A DNA stretch of 64,000 nucleotides from NCBI GenBank assembly GCA_004963905.1, contig SUGL01000019.1, positions 1 through 64,000 of the forward strand, in the 5' to 3' direction. This document shows, piece after piece, positions 24,732 to 33,683 of this stretch. Source of the stretch: Mesorhizobium sp. GTDB lineage: Bacteria > Pseudomonadota > Alphaproteobacteria > Rhizobiales > Rhizobiaceae. Every line of letters begins with the position of its first letter. Within the stretch, counting starts at the first letter, position 1. The notes beneath the pieces are model-generated. The model ran no database searches, was not told where the DNA came from, and was given only the letters and a program-made list of their open reading frames with translations. Made by a program: the position numbers and the translations under genes.

Positions 24732-27026
24732 ATGAAGGTTGCGGTTCTCGGCGGCGGACCGGCCGGACTCTACTTTGCCATCTCGCTGAAATTGCGCGAT
24801 GCCGCGCATGAGGTGACGGTCTATGAACGCAACCGCCCGGACGACACGTTCGGCTGGGGCGTGGTGCTGTCGGCCGAGACACTGGAGAACCTGACCAGGA
24901 ACGACCCGGTCAGCGCGGTCTGGATCAAGAAGCATTTCGCCTATTGGGACGATATCGCCGTCATCCATGACGGCGTGCGCACCGTCTCCACCGGCCACGG
25001 CTTCTGCGGCATCGGCCGCAAGCGGCTCCTGATCCTTTTGCAGCGGCGGGCGCGCGAGCTCGGCATCAAGATGATGTTCGAGACGGAGATTTCCGACCCG
25101 AGGCCATTCATGGAAACGCATGACCTGGTGGTCGCGGCGGACGGGTTGAACTCGAAATCCCGCGCTGTCTTCGCCGATGTCTTCAAGCCGGACATCGACA
25201 CCCGCAAATGCAAATTCGTGTGGCTCGGCACGACGCAGAAATTCGACGACGCCTTCACCTTCATCTTCGAGAAGACGGAGCATGGCTGGCTGTGGGCGCA
25301 TGCCTACCAATTCGACAGCGAGACCGCGACATTCATCGTCGAATGCAGTCAGCAAACGTGGGAGCGCTTTGGCTTCGGCGCGATGACGCAGCAGGAGTCG
25401 ATCGCGGTCTGCGAGCGCATCTTCGAAAAACATCTCGGCGGCCATCCGCTGATGACCAACGCCAACCACATACGCGGTTCGGCCTGGATCAACTTCCCGC
25501 GCGTGCTGTGCGAGCGCTGGTCGCACAAGAACCTGGCGCTGATGGGCGATGCCGCGGCCAGTGCCCATTTCTCGATCGGCTCCGGCACGAAGCTCGCTTT
25601 GGAAAGCGCGGTGGCGCTCGCGGACTATGTCGAGTCGGAGCCCGACCTCGAGGCGGCCTTTCGCAAATATGAGGACGCGCGGCGCACCGAGGTGCTGAAG
25701 CTGCAATCGGCGGCGCGCAACTCACTCGAATGGTTCGAGGAGGTGGAACGCTATCTCGGCCTCGATCCGGTGCAGTTCAACTATTCGCTGCTCACCCGCT
25801 CGCAGCGCATCAGCCACGAGAACCTCAGGCTGCGCGACGCCGAATGGCTGGCCGGCGCCGAGGAATGGTTCCAGCGCAAGGCCGGCGCCGGCGGCAACAG
25901 CTTACGCCGCGCGCCGATGTTCGCGCCGTTCAGGCTGCGCGACATGGCGCTCACCAACCGCATCGTCGTCTCGCCGATGGCCCAGTACAAGGCGGTCGAC
26001 GGCTGCCCGACCGACTGGCATTTCGCCCACTATGCCGAGCGCGCCAAGGGCGGCGCCGGCTTGCTCTATATCGAGATGACCTGCGTCAGCCCGGAGGGAC
26101 GCATCACGCCTGGATGCCCCGGCTTCTACAAGCCGGAGCACGAAATCGCCTGGAAACGCCTGGTCGATTTCGTCCATGCGGAGACCGAAGCCAAGATCTG
26201 CGCCCAGATCGGCCATTCCGGCGCCAAGGGCTCGACCCGGGTCGGCTGGGAAGGAACGGACGTGCCGCTCGCCTCCGGCAACTGGCCGGTAATTGCGCCG
26301 TCGGCCGTGCCGTGGTCGCCGCGAAACCAGGTGCCGAAGGCGATGGACCGCGCCGATATGGACCTTGTGCGCGACCAGTTCGTCGCCTCGGCGGAGATGG
26401 CAAAGCGCTGCGGCTTCGACATGCTGGAGATCCATGCCGCGCACGGCTATCTGCTCTCCTCCTTCATCACGCCGCTGACCAACCGGCGCACCGACGACTA
26501 TGGCGGCTCGCTGGAAAATCGCATGCGCTATCCGCTGGAGATCTTCCATGCGGTGCGCGCCGTGTGGCCGGCCGAGAAGCCGATCTCGATGCGCATCTCG
26601 GCCAATGACTGGGTGGGCATCGAAGGCGTGACGCCGGCCGACGCGGTCGAGATCGCCAGGTTGCTGCATGAGGCCGGCGTCGATCTCTGCGACGTGTCGG
26701 CCGGGCAGACCTCGATTGCCGCGAAACCCGTCTATGGCCGCATGTTCCAGACGCCGTTTTCCGACCGCATCCGCAACGAGGTCGGCATGGCGACGATGGC
26801 GGTCGGCAACATCTATGAGCCGGACCATGCCAACTCGATCCTGATGGCCGGTCGCGCCGACCTGGTGGCGCTGGCAAGGCCGCATCTTGCCAATCCCTAC
26901 TGGACGCTGCATGCGGCGGTGACGCTCGGCGACCGAGGCGTCAAATGGCCTGATCCTTACCTGCCAGGGCGCGACCAGATCTACCGGCTGGCCGAGCGCG
27001 AAGCGGCGGCGGGGCTGAAGGTATGA
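24732..27026 (+). CDS. Fused aryl-CoA monooxygenase / old-yellow-enzyme reductase
   Basis: A 764-residue two-domain flavoprotein. Residues 1-370 are a class-A flavin monooxygenase ([17 protein letters not shown], later [22 protein letters not shown]). From about residue 393 an old-yellow-enzyme domain follows ([39 protein letters not shown]). The architecture matches 2-aminobenzoyl-CoA monooxygenase/reductase and the proteins labelled bifunctional salicylyl-CoA 5-hydroxylase/oxidoreductase. The known 2-aminobenzoyl-CoA enzyme hydroxylates and then reduces the ring, giving a non-aromatic amino-oxo-cyclohexene-carbonyl-CoA. GAGGAGA precedes the ATG at 24732. The downstream RidA and SDR genes favour the anthranilate-type substrate (inference). 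Confidence 0.9.
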   Translation: MKVAVLGGGPAGLYFAISLKLRDAAHEVTVYERNRPDDTFGWGVVLSAETLENLTRNDPVSAVWIKKHFAYWDDIAVIHDGVRTVSTGHGFCGIGRKRLLILLQRRARELGIKMMFETEISDPRPFMETHDLVVAADGLNSKSRAVFADVFKPDIDTRKCKFVWLGTTQKFDDAFTFIFEKTEHGWLWAHAYQFDSETATFIVECSQQTWERFGFGAMTQQESIAVCERIFEKHLGGHPLMTNANHIRGSAWINFPRVLCERWSHKNLALMGDAAASAHFSIGSGTKLALESAVALADYVESEPDLEAAFRKYEDARRTEVLKLQSAARNSLEWFEEVERYLGLDPVQFNYSLLTRSQRISHENLRLRDAEWLAGAEEWFQRKAGAGGNSLRRAPMFAPFRLRDMALTNRIVVSPMAQYKAVDGCPTDWHFAHYAERAKGGAGLLYIEMTCVSPEGRITPGCPGFYKPEHEIAWKRLVDFVHAETEAKICAQIGHSGAKGSTRVGWEGTDVPLASGNWPVIAPSAVPWSPRNQVPKAMDRADMDLVRDQFVASAEMAKRCGFDMLEIHAAHGYLLSSFITPLTNRRTDDYGGSLENRMRYPLEIFHAVRAVWPAEKPISMRISANDWVGIEGVTPADAVEIARLLHEAGVDLCDVSAGQTSIAAKPVYGRMFQTPFSDRIRNEVGMATMAVGNIYEPDHANSILMAGRADLVALARPHLANPYWTLHAAVTLGDRGVKWPDPYLPGRDQIYRLAEREAAAGLKV

Positions 27027-27796
27027 GCGCGGCTCAGGCAATCGCCGGCAAGCATGCGCTGGTCACCGGCGGCGGTTCCGGCGTCGGCCGCGCCATCGCG
27101 CTGGCGCTGGCGGAGGCCGGCGTGGCTGTCACCATCTGCGGGCGGCGCGAAGCAGCCCTTGCCGAGGTCGCGAAGGAAAACGACCGCATCTTCGCCATTA
27201 CCGCCGATGTCACCGACGAGGCGGAAATGGCGACCCTCTACGAGAAGGCGGAGGCCGCGCGCGGACCGATCGACATCGCGGTCGCCAATGCCGGCATGGC
27301 CGGCAGCGCCCCGGCGCACAAGATTTCGCTGACCGACTGGCGACGCACCCTCGACGTCAACCTCACCGGTGCCTTCTTGACAGTGAAGCCGGCCCTGGCA
27401 GGCATGCTGGCGCGAAAGTCGGGCCGCATCGTCTTCGTCGCCTCGACGGCCGGACTGAAGGGCTACGCCTATGTCGCACCCTATGTGGCGGCCAAACATG
27501 GTGTCGTCGGGCTGATGCGTTCGCTTGCCGCAGAGACCGCCAAGTCCGGCGTCACCGTCAATGCGGTGTGCCCCGGCTTCGTAGAAACCGACATGCTGGA
27601 AGAGTCCGTCCGGCGCATCGTCGAAAAAACCGGCCGCGCCGCCGATGAGGCGCGGGCGAGCCTTGCCGCGATCAATCCGCAGGGACGGTTCATCCAGCCC
27701 GAGGAAGTCGCCGAAGCCGTGCTCTGGCTGTGCAGCGATGCCGCGCGGTCGATCACCGGACAGGCGATCTCGGTCTCGGGAGGCGAGACATGGTAG
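27023..27796 (+). CDS. SDR-family NAD(P)-dependent oxidoreductase
   Basis: A 257-residue short-chain dehydrogenase with the cofactor motif [10 protein letters not shown] (about 16-25), the NAG segment VANAGMAG, the catalytic Ser near ASTAGLKG and the YVAAK Tyr-Lys pair (about 153-157). It probably oxidises or reduces a hydroxy/oxo group in the beta-oxidation-like phase after ring reduction. It overlaps the monooxygenase gene by ATGA and the next gene by 7 bases. Confidence 0.93.
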   Translation: MSAAQAIAGKHALVTGGGSGVGRAIALALAEAGVAVTICGRREAALAEVAKENDRIFAITADVTDEAEMATLYEKAEAARGPIDIAVANAGMAGSAPAHKISLTDWRRTLDVNLTGAFLTVKPALAGMLARKSGRIVFVASTAGLKGYAYVAPYVAAKHGVVGLMRSLAAETAKSGVTVNAVCPGFVETDMLEESVRRIVEKTGRAADEARASLAAINPQGRFIQPEEVAEAVLWLCSDAARSITGQAISVSGGETW

Positions 27797-28254
27797 CGGG
27801 ACCGACGTCTACCGGGCCGGGCAAGGACAGGCTGCGGCTCTGGATACGCCTGCTGCGCGCCTCGCGCACGATCGAGGCCGAGCTGCGCGAGCGGCTGAAG
27901 AAGGAGTTCGACACCACGCTGCCTCGCTTCGACGTGATGGCGGCGCTCTACCGGTCGCCGGAAGGCATGCTGATGAGCGACCTGTCACGTTTCCTTCTGG
28001 TCTCGAACGGCAATGTGACGGGCATCGTCGACCGGCTGGTTTCGGAAGGGCTGGTGACACGGGCGCGCCGCAACGGCGACCGCCGAACCTCGATGGTGCG
28101 GCTGACCGAGGAAGGTTCGAAATCCTTCGCCGTAATCGCCGCCGCGCATGAGAACTGGGTCGGCGAGCTGCTCGGCACTGTCAGCGAGGACGAGGCGCGG
28201 CGGCTGACCGGCATGCTGAAATCGTTCCGCAGCAATTGGGAGGGACGCGAATGA
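27790..28254 (+). CDS. MarR-family transcriptional regulator (aryl-CoA operon)
   Basis: A 154-residue MarR protein: N-terminal dimer helices, then [42 protein letters not shown] (helix-turn-helix) and the wing [13 protein letters not shown]. It is inside the operon, overlapping its neighbours on both sides, and probably represses from the palindrome at 24616-24662 with an aryl-CoA ester as inducer (inference from known MarR regulators of CoA-ester pathways). It differs from the MarR gene at 13692. Confidence 0.92.
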   Translation: MVAGPTSTGPGKDRLRLWIRLLRASRTIEAELRERLKKEFDTTLPRFDVMAALYRSPEGMLMSDLSRFLLVSNGNVTGIVDRLVSEGLVTRARRNGDRRTSMVRLTEEGSKSFAVIAAAHENWVGELLGTVSEDEARRLTGMLKSFRSNWEGRE

Positions 28255-29063
28255 GCGCCATGGCCAAACGCAAGCCGAAGCACTTCCTCTGGGAGGTCGA
28301 AGGCCGGGTCGCAAAGATCCGGCTCGACCGGCCGGAGCGCAAGAACCCGCTGACCTTCGACAGCTATGCCGAGCTGCGCGACACCTTTCGCGACCTCGTC
28401 TACGCCGAGGATATCGACGCCGTGGTGTTCCTGCCCAATGGCGGCAATTTCTGTTCGGGCGGCGATGTCCACGACATCATCGGCCCGTTGGTCGAGATGG
28501 ACATGAAGGCGCTGCTCGCCTTCACGCGTATGACCGGCGATTTCGTCAAGGCGATGCTCAACTGCGGCAAGCCGATCATCTCTGCCGTCGACGGCGTGGC
28601 GGTCGGCGCAGGCGCCATCATCGCCATGGCTTCCGACATCCGTATCGCGACGCCTGAGGCGAAGACCGCGTTCCTGTTCACCCGCGTCGGCCTCGCCGGC
28701 TGCGACATGGGCGCCTGCGCGATCCTGCCGCGCATCATCGGCCAGGGCCGCACCGCCGAGCTGCTTTACACCGGCCGCACCATGAGCGCCGCCGAAGGCG
28801 AGCGCTGGGGGTTCTACAATCGGCTGGTCGATGCGACAGCGCTCGAGGCCGATGCGCTCGATATGGCGGCGCGCATCGTCTCCGGTCCCACCTTCGCGCA
28901 TGGCATTACCAAGACGCAGCTCAACCAGGAATGGTCGATGGGCCTCGACCAGGCGATCGAGGCGGAAGCGCAGGCGCAGGCGATCTGCATGCAGACCGGC
29001 GATTTCGAGCGGGCTTACAAGGCGTTCGTGGCGAAGGAAAAGCCGGTGTTCGAGGGGAATTGA
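28251..29063 (+). CDS. Crotonase (enoyl-CoA hydratase/isomerase) family protein lacking the canonical glutamates
   Basis: A 270-residue crotonase-fold protein. Recognisable are the oxyanion-hole segments [14 protein letters not shown] (64-77) and [13 protein letters not shown] (114-126). In my manual alignment with rat enoyl-CoA hydratase, the two catalytic glutamates (E144, E164) fall at Ile123 and Arg145, while Asp152 lies in GCDMGA. So ordinary hydration is doubtful; ring opening or isomerisation of a cyclic acyl-CoA is more plausible (inference). GGGAGGG precedes the ATG. The stop is followed by element A before the acyl-CoA dehydrogenase. Confidence 0.85.
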   Translation: MSAMAKRKPKHFLWEVEGRVAKIRLDRPERKNPLTFDSYAELRDTFRDLVYAEDIDAVVFLPNGGNFCSGGDVHDIIGPLVEMDMKALLAFTRMTGDFVKAMLNCGKPIISAVDGVAVGAGAIIAMASDIRIATPEAKTAFLFTRVGLAGCDMGACAILPRIIGQGRTAELLYTGRTMSAAEGERWGFYNRLVDATALEADALDMAARIVSGPTFAHGITKTQLNQEWSMGLDQAIEAEAQAQAICMQTGDFERAYKAFVAKEKPVFEGN

Positions 29064-29100
29064 GATGTTGTCTTCGCTCGAGATGGACATGCTGGCGGGA

Positions 29101-29271
29101 CAGCGCTCCCCTCTGTCCTGCCGGACATCTCCCCCACTTGGGGGGAGATTGGCAGTTCCGGCGCCGGCTCCAACCTTGCAACGCCGGCGATTGGCGAAAC
29201 CGCGGGCGACGTCTGATCTCCCCCCTTGTGGGGGAGATGTCCGGCAGGACAGAGGGGGGCGCCGTAGAGCT
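29101..29271. repeat. MITE-like inverted-repeat element A, copy 3
   Basis: The left arm (29101-29149) reads cctctgtcctgccggacatc and on to a G-run plus agat; the right arm (29215-29271) is its inverted counterpart, ending ggcgccgtagagc. The interior is homologous, reversed, to that of the copy at 15792-15971. It lies inside the operon between the crotonase and acyl-CoA dehydrogenase genes and is therefore probably transcribed. Confidence 0.9.
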
Positions 29272-29299
29272 CGGCGCCTGAAGCACAGCGGAGGCGCAA

Positions 29300-30448
29300 A
29301 TGCCTGATCGCTCCTTCCTCTCGTGGCCCTTCTTCGAAGACCGCCACCGCCAACTCGCCGAAACTCTCGACGCCTGGTGCGCGAAGAACCTGCCGGTCGA
29401 TCACCACGACGTCGACGCCGCCTGCCGCGCGCTGGTGGCGAAGCTCGGTCGCGACGGATGGCTGAAGCCGACTGCAATCGATAGCGAGAATCCCGCACCG
29501 CTCGACGTACGCACGCTCTGCATCACGCGCGAGACGCTCGCCCGCCATGACGGGCTCGCCGACTTCGCCTTCGCCATGCAGGGTCTTGGCACCGGCGCGA
29601 TCTCGCTGTTCGGCACGCCGGATCAGCAGCGCTGGCTGGAAAGGACGCGGGCCGGCGAGGCGATCTCCGCCTTCGCGCTTTCGGAGCCGCGCTCAGGCTC
29701 GGACGTCGCCAACATGGAAATGACGGCCACGCGCGAAGGCGACAGCTATGTCCTCTCAGGCGAGAAGACCTGGATCTCCAATGGCGGCATCGCCGACCTT
29801 TATGTCGTCTTCGCTCGTACCGGCGAGGCGCCCGGCGCCAAGGGGATTTCCGCCTTCATCGTGCCGGCCGACACGAAGGGCCTTGGCATCGCCGAACGGC
29901 TCGAGGTCATCGCCCCTCACCCGCTGGCGCGGCTGTCCTTCGACAATGTCCGCGTTCCGGCGTCCGCCATGATCGGCAAGCCCGGCGATGGTTTCCGTAT
30001 CGCCATGTCGGTGCTCGACGTCTTCCGCTCGACGGTCGGCGCCGCGGCTCTCGGCTTCGCCCGCCGGGCGCTGGACGAAAGCGTCAAGCGGGCCGCCGAA
30101 CGAAAACTGTTCGGCGCGCCGATGGCAGAGCTGCAGATGGTGCAGGGCCACATCGCCGACATGGCGCTGAATGTCGACGCCGCCGCCCTGCTCATCTATC
30201 GCGCCGCCTGGACCAAGGACATGGGCGCCGCGCGCGTCACACGCGAGGCGGCGATGGCGAAGCTCTTCGCCACGGACAAGGCGCAGGAGGTGATCGACAA
30301 GGCGGTGCAGCTGCATGGCGGCGACGGCGTGCGCAAGGGCCACATCGTCGAGAGCCTCTATCGCGAGATCCGGGCGCTGCGCATCTATGAGGGAGCATCG
30401 GACGTGCAGAAGGTGGTGATCGCCAGGCAAGTGATGGGAGCGGCGTGA
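29300..30448 (+). CDS. Acyl-CoA dehydrogenase
   Basis: A 382-residue FAD enzyme that introduces a double bond next to a CoA thioester and passes electrons to ETF. Family signatures are [17 protein letters not shown] (flavin contact) and the C-terminal [10 protein letters not shown], where Glu364 aligns with the catalytic base of medium-chain enzymes. CGGAGG precedes the ATG. It follows the crotonase gene across element A. It probably acts on an alicyclic or ring-opened CoA intermediate. Confidence 0.93.
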   Translation: MPDRSFLSWPFFEDRHRQLAETLDAWCAKNLPVDHHDVDAACRALVAKLGRDGWLKPTAIDSENPAPLDVRTLCITRETLARHDGLADFAFAMQGLGTGAISLFGTPDQQRWLERTRAGEAISAFALSEPRSGSDVANMEMTATREGDSYVLSGEKTWISNGGIADLYVVFARTGEAPGAKGISAFIVPADTKGLGIAERLEVIAPHPLARLSFDNVRVPASAMIGKPGDGFRIAMSVLDVFRSTVGAAALGFARRALDESVKRAAERKLFGAPMAELQMVQGHIADMALNVDAAALLIYRAAWTKDMGAARVTREAAMAKLFATDKAQEVIDKAVQLHGGDGVRKGHIVESLYREIRALRIYEGASDVQKVVIARQVMGAA

Positions 30449-30489
30449 AACCTTTGCCAACCGCATCTGAAATAGGGGGAGGCTAGATC

Positions 30490-30885
30490 ATGCACACCAT
30501 CCTGCAGCCGGAGGGCTGGGCCAAGCCGATCGGCTACGCCAATGGCGTCGCGGCGCGCGGGCGGCTTGTCTTTATCGGCGGCCAGGTCGGCTGGAACGCC
30601 GAATGCCGTTTCGAAACCGACGACTTCGTCGGCCAGGTGCGCCAGACGCTCGCCAACATCGTCGCGGTGCTCGCCGAAGCGGGCGGTGAGCCGCAGCACA
30701 TCACCTCGATGACCTGGTATTTTATCGACAAGGCCGAATATCTCGCCAACCTCAAAGGAATCGGCGAGGCCTACCGCGCCGTGATCGGCCGGCATTTTCC
30801 GGCGATGGCCGCCATGCAGGTGATGGCGCTGGTCGAGGATCGGGCGAAGGTCGAGATACAGGCTACGGCGGTCATTCCGGAGTGA
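30490..30885 (+). CDS. RidA-family protein without the conserved carboxylate-binding arginine
   Basis: A 131-residue RidA/YjgF-fold protein (ANGVAARGRLVFIGGQVGW, then QTLANIVAVLAEAGGEPQHI, then VEIQATAVIPE). Classic RidA proteins hydrolyse enamine/imine intermediates to ketone plus ammonia and use an Arg, in a P-A-R context, to hold the substrate carboxylate. Here the segment is FPAM, with Met106 in that place. The enzyme may thus act on a substrate whose carboxyl is masked, such as a CoA thioester (inference). GGGGAGG precedes the ATG. It is the last gene of the aryl-CoA operon. Confidence 0.88.
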   Translation: MHTILQPEGWAKPIGYANGVAARGRLVFIGGQVGWNAECRFETDDFVGQVRQTLANIVAVLAEAGGEPQHITSMTWYFIDKAEYLANLKGIGEAYRAVIGRHFPAMAAMQVMALVEDRAKVEIQATAVIPE

Positions 30886-30971
30886 GTTGAGGCTTGGCTT
30901 GGGTTAGCTCCCTCAACGACAGCTAAGCCCGGACCTCAGTTTCTCAGTCGGCCAATTTTCGACGCTTGCGC

Positions 30972-31128
30972 TGCCCCTCATCCGCCTGCCGGCACCTTCT
31001 CCCCGTATAGTGACGGGGAGAAGAGGGCTGGCCGCGACGCTGGCGCCCTGCTCTGCAACGCCTGCAACTGGCGAAATCGAACGCGACGGGGGGAGAAATG
31101 CCCGGCAGGGGCAATGAGGGGCGGCGCC
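30972..31128. repeat. Intergenic inverted-repeat element B, copy 2 (RIME-like)
   Basis: The ends gcccctcatccgcctgccgg and cccggcaggggcaatgaggg pair imperfectly, with an inner ccccgtatagtgacgggg hairpin. The interior resembles copy 1 (1751-1915) in the same orientation. Together with the following GntR promoter it fills the 400-base gap between the RidA and GntR genes. Confidence 0.8.
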
Positions 31129-31208
31129 AACCTCTCAGGCAATGCTATTCGGTTCCTCGACTTGTATTGTCCAAGATACTTTCAGCCGCTTGGCTCCCGC
31201 CACAATCT

Positions 31209-31224
31209 GTGATCAGATGATCAC
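31209..31224. promoter_or_regulatory. Candidate GntR operator, site 1
   Basis: GTGATCA-GA-TGATCAC, a perfect 7-bp inverted repeat with a 2-base spacer, 64 bases before the GntR start. The same core with longer arms recurs at 32424-32443, so autoregulation is likely. Confidence 0.65.
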
Positions 31225-31287
31225 GCCCGCTTCGGTGGGCCGCTTATGTGTCTTCGCACATAGGCTTTATCGGAGGAAAGCAAAAGC

Positions 31288-32016
31288 GTGGCTCTGGGCT
31301 TCGAACCGGTATCGGGACGCATCACCGTCCAGGATGGCGTCTATCAGCAGCTTCGCCATGCCCTCATGGTCGGCAGCTTCGATCCGGGGCAGGTGCTGAC
31401 CATCGCCTCGCTGGCCGAGGCTTTCGGCACCTCTAACATGCCTGTGCGCGAAGCGTTGCGGCGGCTGGCTGCCGAGAACGCGCTGGAGATCTCGCAGAAC
31501 GGTTCGGCCTGCGTGCCGGTGGTGACGCGGGCGCGGCTCGACGACCTCTGCCGGGCCCGCCTCGCCGTCGAGGGGCTCGCCGCCGAGCTTGGCGCGCCGC
31601 GCCTGACCGCAGCCGAGATCGCCTCCCTGCAGCGGGTCACTGACGAGCAGCAGGCGATTGGCCGCGACGGCAGCATCTACGAGCTGATCGCCAAGAACCA
31701 GCAATTCCACTTCACCATCTATCGCGCCTCCGGCTCCGACGTTCTGTTCCAGTTGATCGAGACGCTGTGGCTGCGCTTCGGCCCCTATATGCGACTGCTC
31801 TCCAACCATGTCGCGCCGCTGATGCGCGCCGGCACGATGGAGCCCTCGGGCCGTCACGTCGCGATCATCGCGGCGCTGAAGGACAAGGATTTCGTGCGCG
31901 CCCGCGACGAGGTGGTGGCCGACATCACGGCGACGCAAGAAACTTTGCGCGCGATCTGCCCTGACGTGCCCGAGCCCAGGCCGGTCGATTTCTCCGCCTT
32001 CGGCAGGGCTTCCTGA
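31288..32016 (+). CDS. GntR-family regulator (FCD/FadR subgroup)
   Basis: A 242-residue regulator with an N-terminal winged helix (LRHALMVGSFDPGQVLTIASL, TSNMPVREALRRLAAENAL) and a C-terminal helical FCD ligand domain with His residues in NQQFHFTIYRAS and SGRHVAIIAAL that often bind metal. The start is GTG with CGGAGG at ideal spacing. The gene sits before two class-V PLP enzymes and an amino-acid transporter, so its ligand is probably an amino acid or the product of those enzymes. Matching palindromes flank it. Confidence 0.92.
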   Translation: MALGFEPVSGRITVQDGVYQQLRHALMVGSFDPGQVLTIASLAEAFGTSNMPVREALRRLAAENALEISQNGSACVPVVTRARLDDLCRARLAVEGLAAELGAPRLTAAEIASLQRVTDEQQAIGRDGSIYELIAKNQQFHFTIYRASGSDVLFQLIETLWLRFGPYMRLLSNHVAPLMRAGTMEPSGRHVAIIAALKDKDFVRARDEVVADITATQETLRAICPDVPEPRPVDFSAFGRAS

Positions 32017-32115
32017 TTCCCGACAGGTCGCTGACATGTCGCCGGCCAAGGGTTTCACGGCTCGTTTCGCTCAATCATCGCAAACGTTCGGCATTGGCTG
32101 GAGCCTCCACAACGT

Positions 32116-32294
32116 CGTCATCCTTGGGCGTAGCGACGCGAAGCGGAGCGAAGACCCAAGGATCCATGCCGTGACCTCGGCCAAGGGGTGCAACGGCGCA
32201 GAATTCTGCACCGCTGGCGAAGTTTCTATGTAACGGCATGGATCCTATGGTCTGCGCCGCGTCGCTTCGCTCCTTGCTCCGCCATAGGATGACG
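32116..32294. repeat. Intergenic inverted-repeat element D, copy 2
   Basis: Bounded by cgtcatccttggg and ccataggatgacg, with the central cagaattctgc palindrome shared with copies at 9251 and 36625. It occupies much of the gap between the GntR gene and the following PLP-enzyme gene, upstream of operator site 2. Confidence 0.85.
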
Positions 32295-32423
32295 AAACTG
32301 AGAGGCGCTTCGACCAATCCCCACAGTGTGCGATTTTGCAGCGGCTTCCTGGACCAAAACAATCGCACATTTTCTGCCGCCAAACCGGCTTTCTGAACCT
32401 GCAGCGTTGATCCGTGTCCGGTT

Positions 32424-32443
32424 TTGTGATCACATGATCACAA
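32424..32443. promoter_or_regulatory. Candidate GntR operator, site 2
   Basis: TTGTGATCA-CA-TGATCACAA, a perfect 9-bp inverted repeat with a 2-base spacer, ending 18 bases before the ATG of the next gene and abutting its ribosome binding site. It shares its core with site 1 at 31209, which links the regulator to this operon. Confidence 0.75.
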
Positions 32444-32461
32444 GGGAGCGAGAGACAGCAA

Positions 32462-33601
32462 ATGTCCGGCTATTTTCTCTACCATTCGATCGGCACTTTC
32501 CCCGGCAAGGCCGAGCGGATGGCCGCCGCGCTGACGGAGTTTTCCAACATCTGGTCGGCAGAGGATGACGGCCAATGGCCGGCCGCGCTTGCCGCGCGGC
32601 AGCGCTTCATCGATGCCTGGACGCGGCTGATCGAGGCGCCGCAGGGCACGCTCACCACCGCCGAGAATGTCACCGCAGCACTCTACAGCCTGATCGGCGG
32701 CCTGCCTGCCGAGCGCCTGAAGGGAAAGCGGCTGCTGGTTGCGGCCGACTGTTTTCCGAGTCTGCATTTCCTGCTTGCCGGTCTCGCCGAGCGTTTCGGC
32801 TTCACGCTCGACACGGTGCCGCTGCGGCCCGGCGAGAGCTGGGTGCGCGACGACGACTTCATCGCCCGCTGGCAAGCGGATGTCGGGCTAGCGCTCATCA
32901 CCTTCGTCACCTCGACGGCCTCGCACCGCTGCGATGTCGAGCGGCTCGCCGCGCATGGCCGCGCCATCGGCAGCATCGTCGGCGTCGACGTCACGCAGGG
33001 CATCGGCGTCGCGCCGTTTTCCGTGGTCGCGACGCCGGTCGATTTCGTCGTCTCGACATCGCTGAAATGGCTGTGCGGTTCCTCCGGCGCCGGCATCCTG
33101 CAAGTCGCCCCCGACCTGCTCGCGACCTGTCGGCCGGAGCTGCGCGGCTGGTTCAGCCAGCCGAACCCGTTCTCCTGGGATCTCGACGCCTTCACTTACG
33201 CCGACGATGCGCGCCGCTTCGACCACGGCACGCCGGCGATCTTGGCAAGCGTGGCCTCGCTGCCCGGGCTGGAGTGGGTGGAGAAGACCGGCATCGATGC
33301 CATCCGCGCGCAGAATGCAGTGCTTGTCGAGCGCATCATCGCCGCTGCCTTGGAGAATGGCTGGGCGGTCCGTTCGCCGCTCGATGCCAAGGAGCGCGGC
33401 GGCAGCGTCATGCTCGGCCTGCCGCAAGGCGCAGAGCCGGCGAAGATCGTCGCTTCGCTGCGCAACGAGCGGCTTTACTGCGATGCGCGCGGCACGACGC
33501 TCAGACTATCGCCGGGCATGGTCACGACGGAAGCGGCGGTCGATGCGCTGATTGCCAGGCTGCAGCAGCATATCGGTTCGCGGCGCCGCCGCGCATCCTG
33601 A
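32462..33601 (+). CDS. Kynureninase-like class-V PLP enzyme
   Basis: A 379-residue fold-type-I PLP enzyme of the aminotransferase class V/kynureninase group. The PLP Lys is probably Lys202 in STSLKWLCGSSGAG; the Asp-Gln pair of VDVTQGIG contacts the cofactor; ATCRPELRGWF resembles the substrate Arg region. Possible reactions are C-C cleavage (kynureninase, giving anthranilate and alanine), C-S cleavage or transamination; sequence alone does not decide. It is somewhat short for kynureninase. The gene follows operator site 2 and precedes the transporter genes. Confidence 0.75.
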   Translation: MSGYFLYHSIGTFPGKAERMAAALTEFSNIWSAEDDGQWPAALAARQRFIDAWTRLIEAPQGTLTTAENVTAALYSLIGGLPAERLKGKRLLVAADCFPSLHFLLAGLAERFGFTLDTVPLRPGESWVRDDDFIARWQADVGLALITFVTSTASHRCDVERLAAHGRAIGSIVGVDVTQGIGVAPFSVVATPVDFVVSTSLKWLCGSSGAGILQVAPDLLATCRPELRGWFSQPNPFSWDLDAFTYADDARRFDHGTPAILASVASLPGLEWVEKTGIDAIRAQNAVLVERIIAAALENGWAVRSPLDAKERGGSVMLGLPQGAEPAKIVASLRNERLYCDARGTTLRLSPGMVTTEAAVDALIARLQQHIGSRRRRAS

Positions 33602-33623
33602 ATTCAGGCACCGCCTCGCCTGC

Positions 33624-33644
33624 GGCGCCCAGGAGTTGGGCGCC
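33624..33644 (+). terminator. Intercistronic stem-loop before the binding-protein gene
   Basis: GGCGCCCA (33624-33631) and TGGGCGCC (33637-33644) form a perfect 8-bp stem with a 5-base loop, in the 82-base gap between the PLP enzyme and the solute-binding protein. No T-run; more likely a processing or stabilising hairpin than a full terminator. Confidence 0.5.
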
Positions 33645-33683
33645 GGAAGGGGCGGATGAGGAACCGAACCAGAGGGAAGCAAG

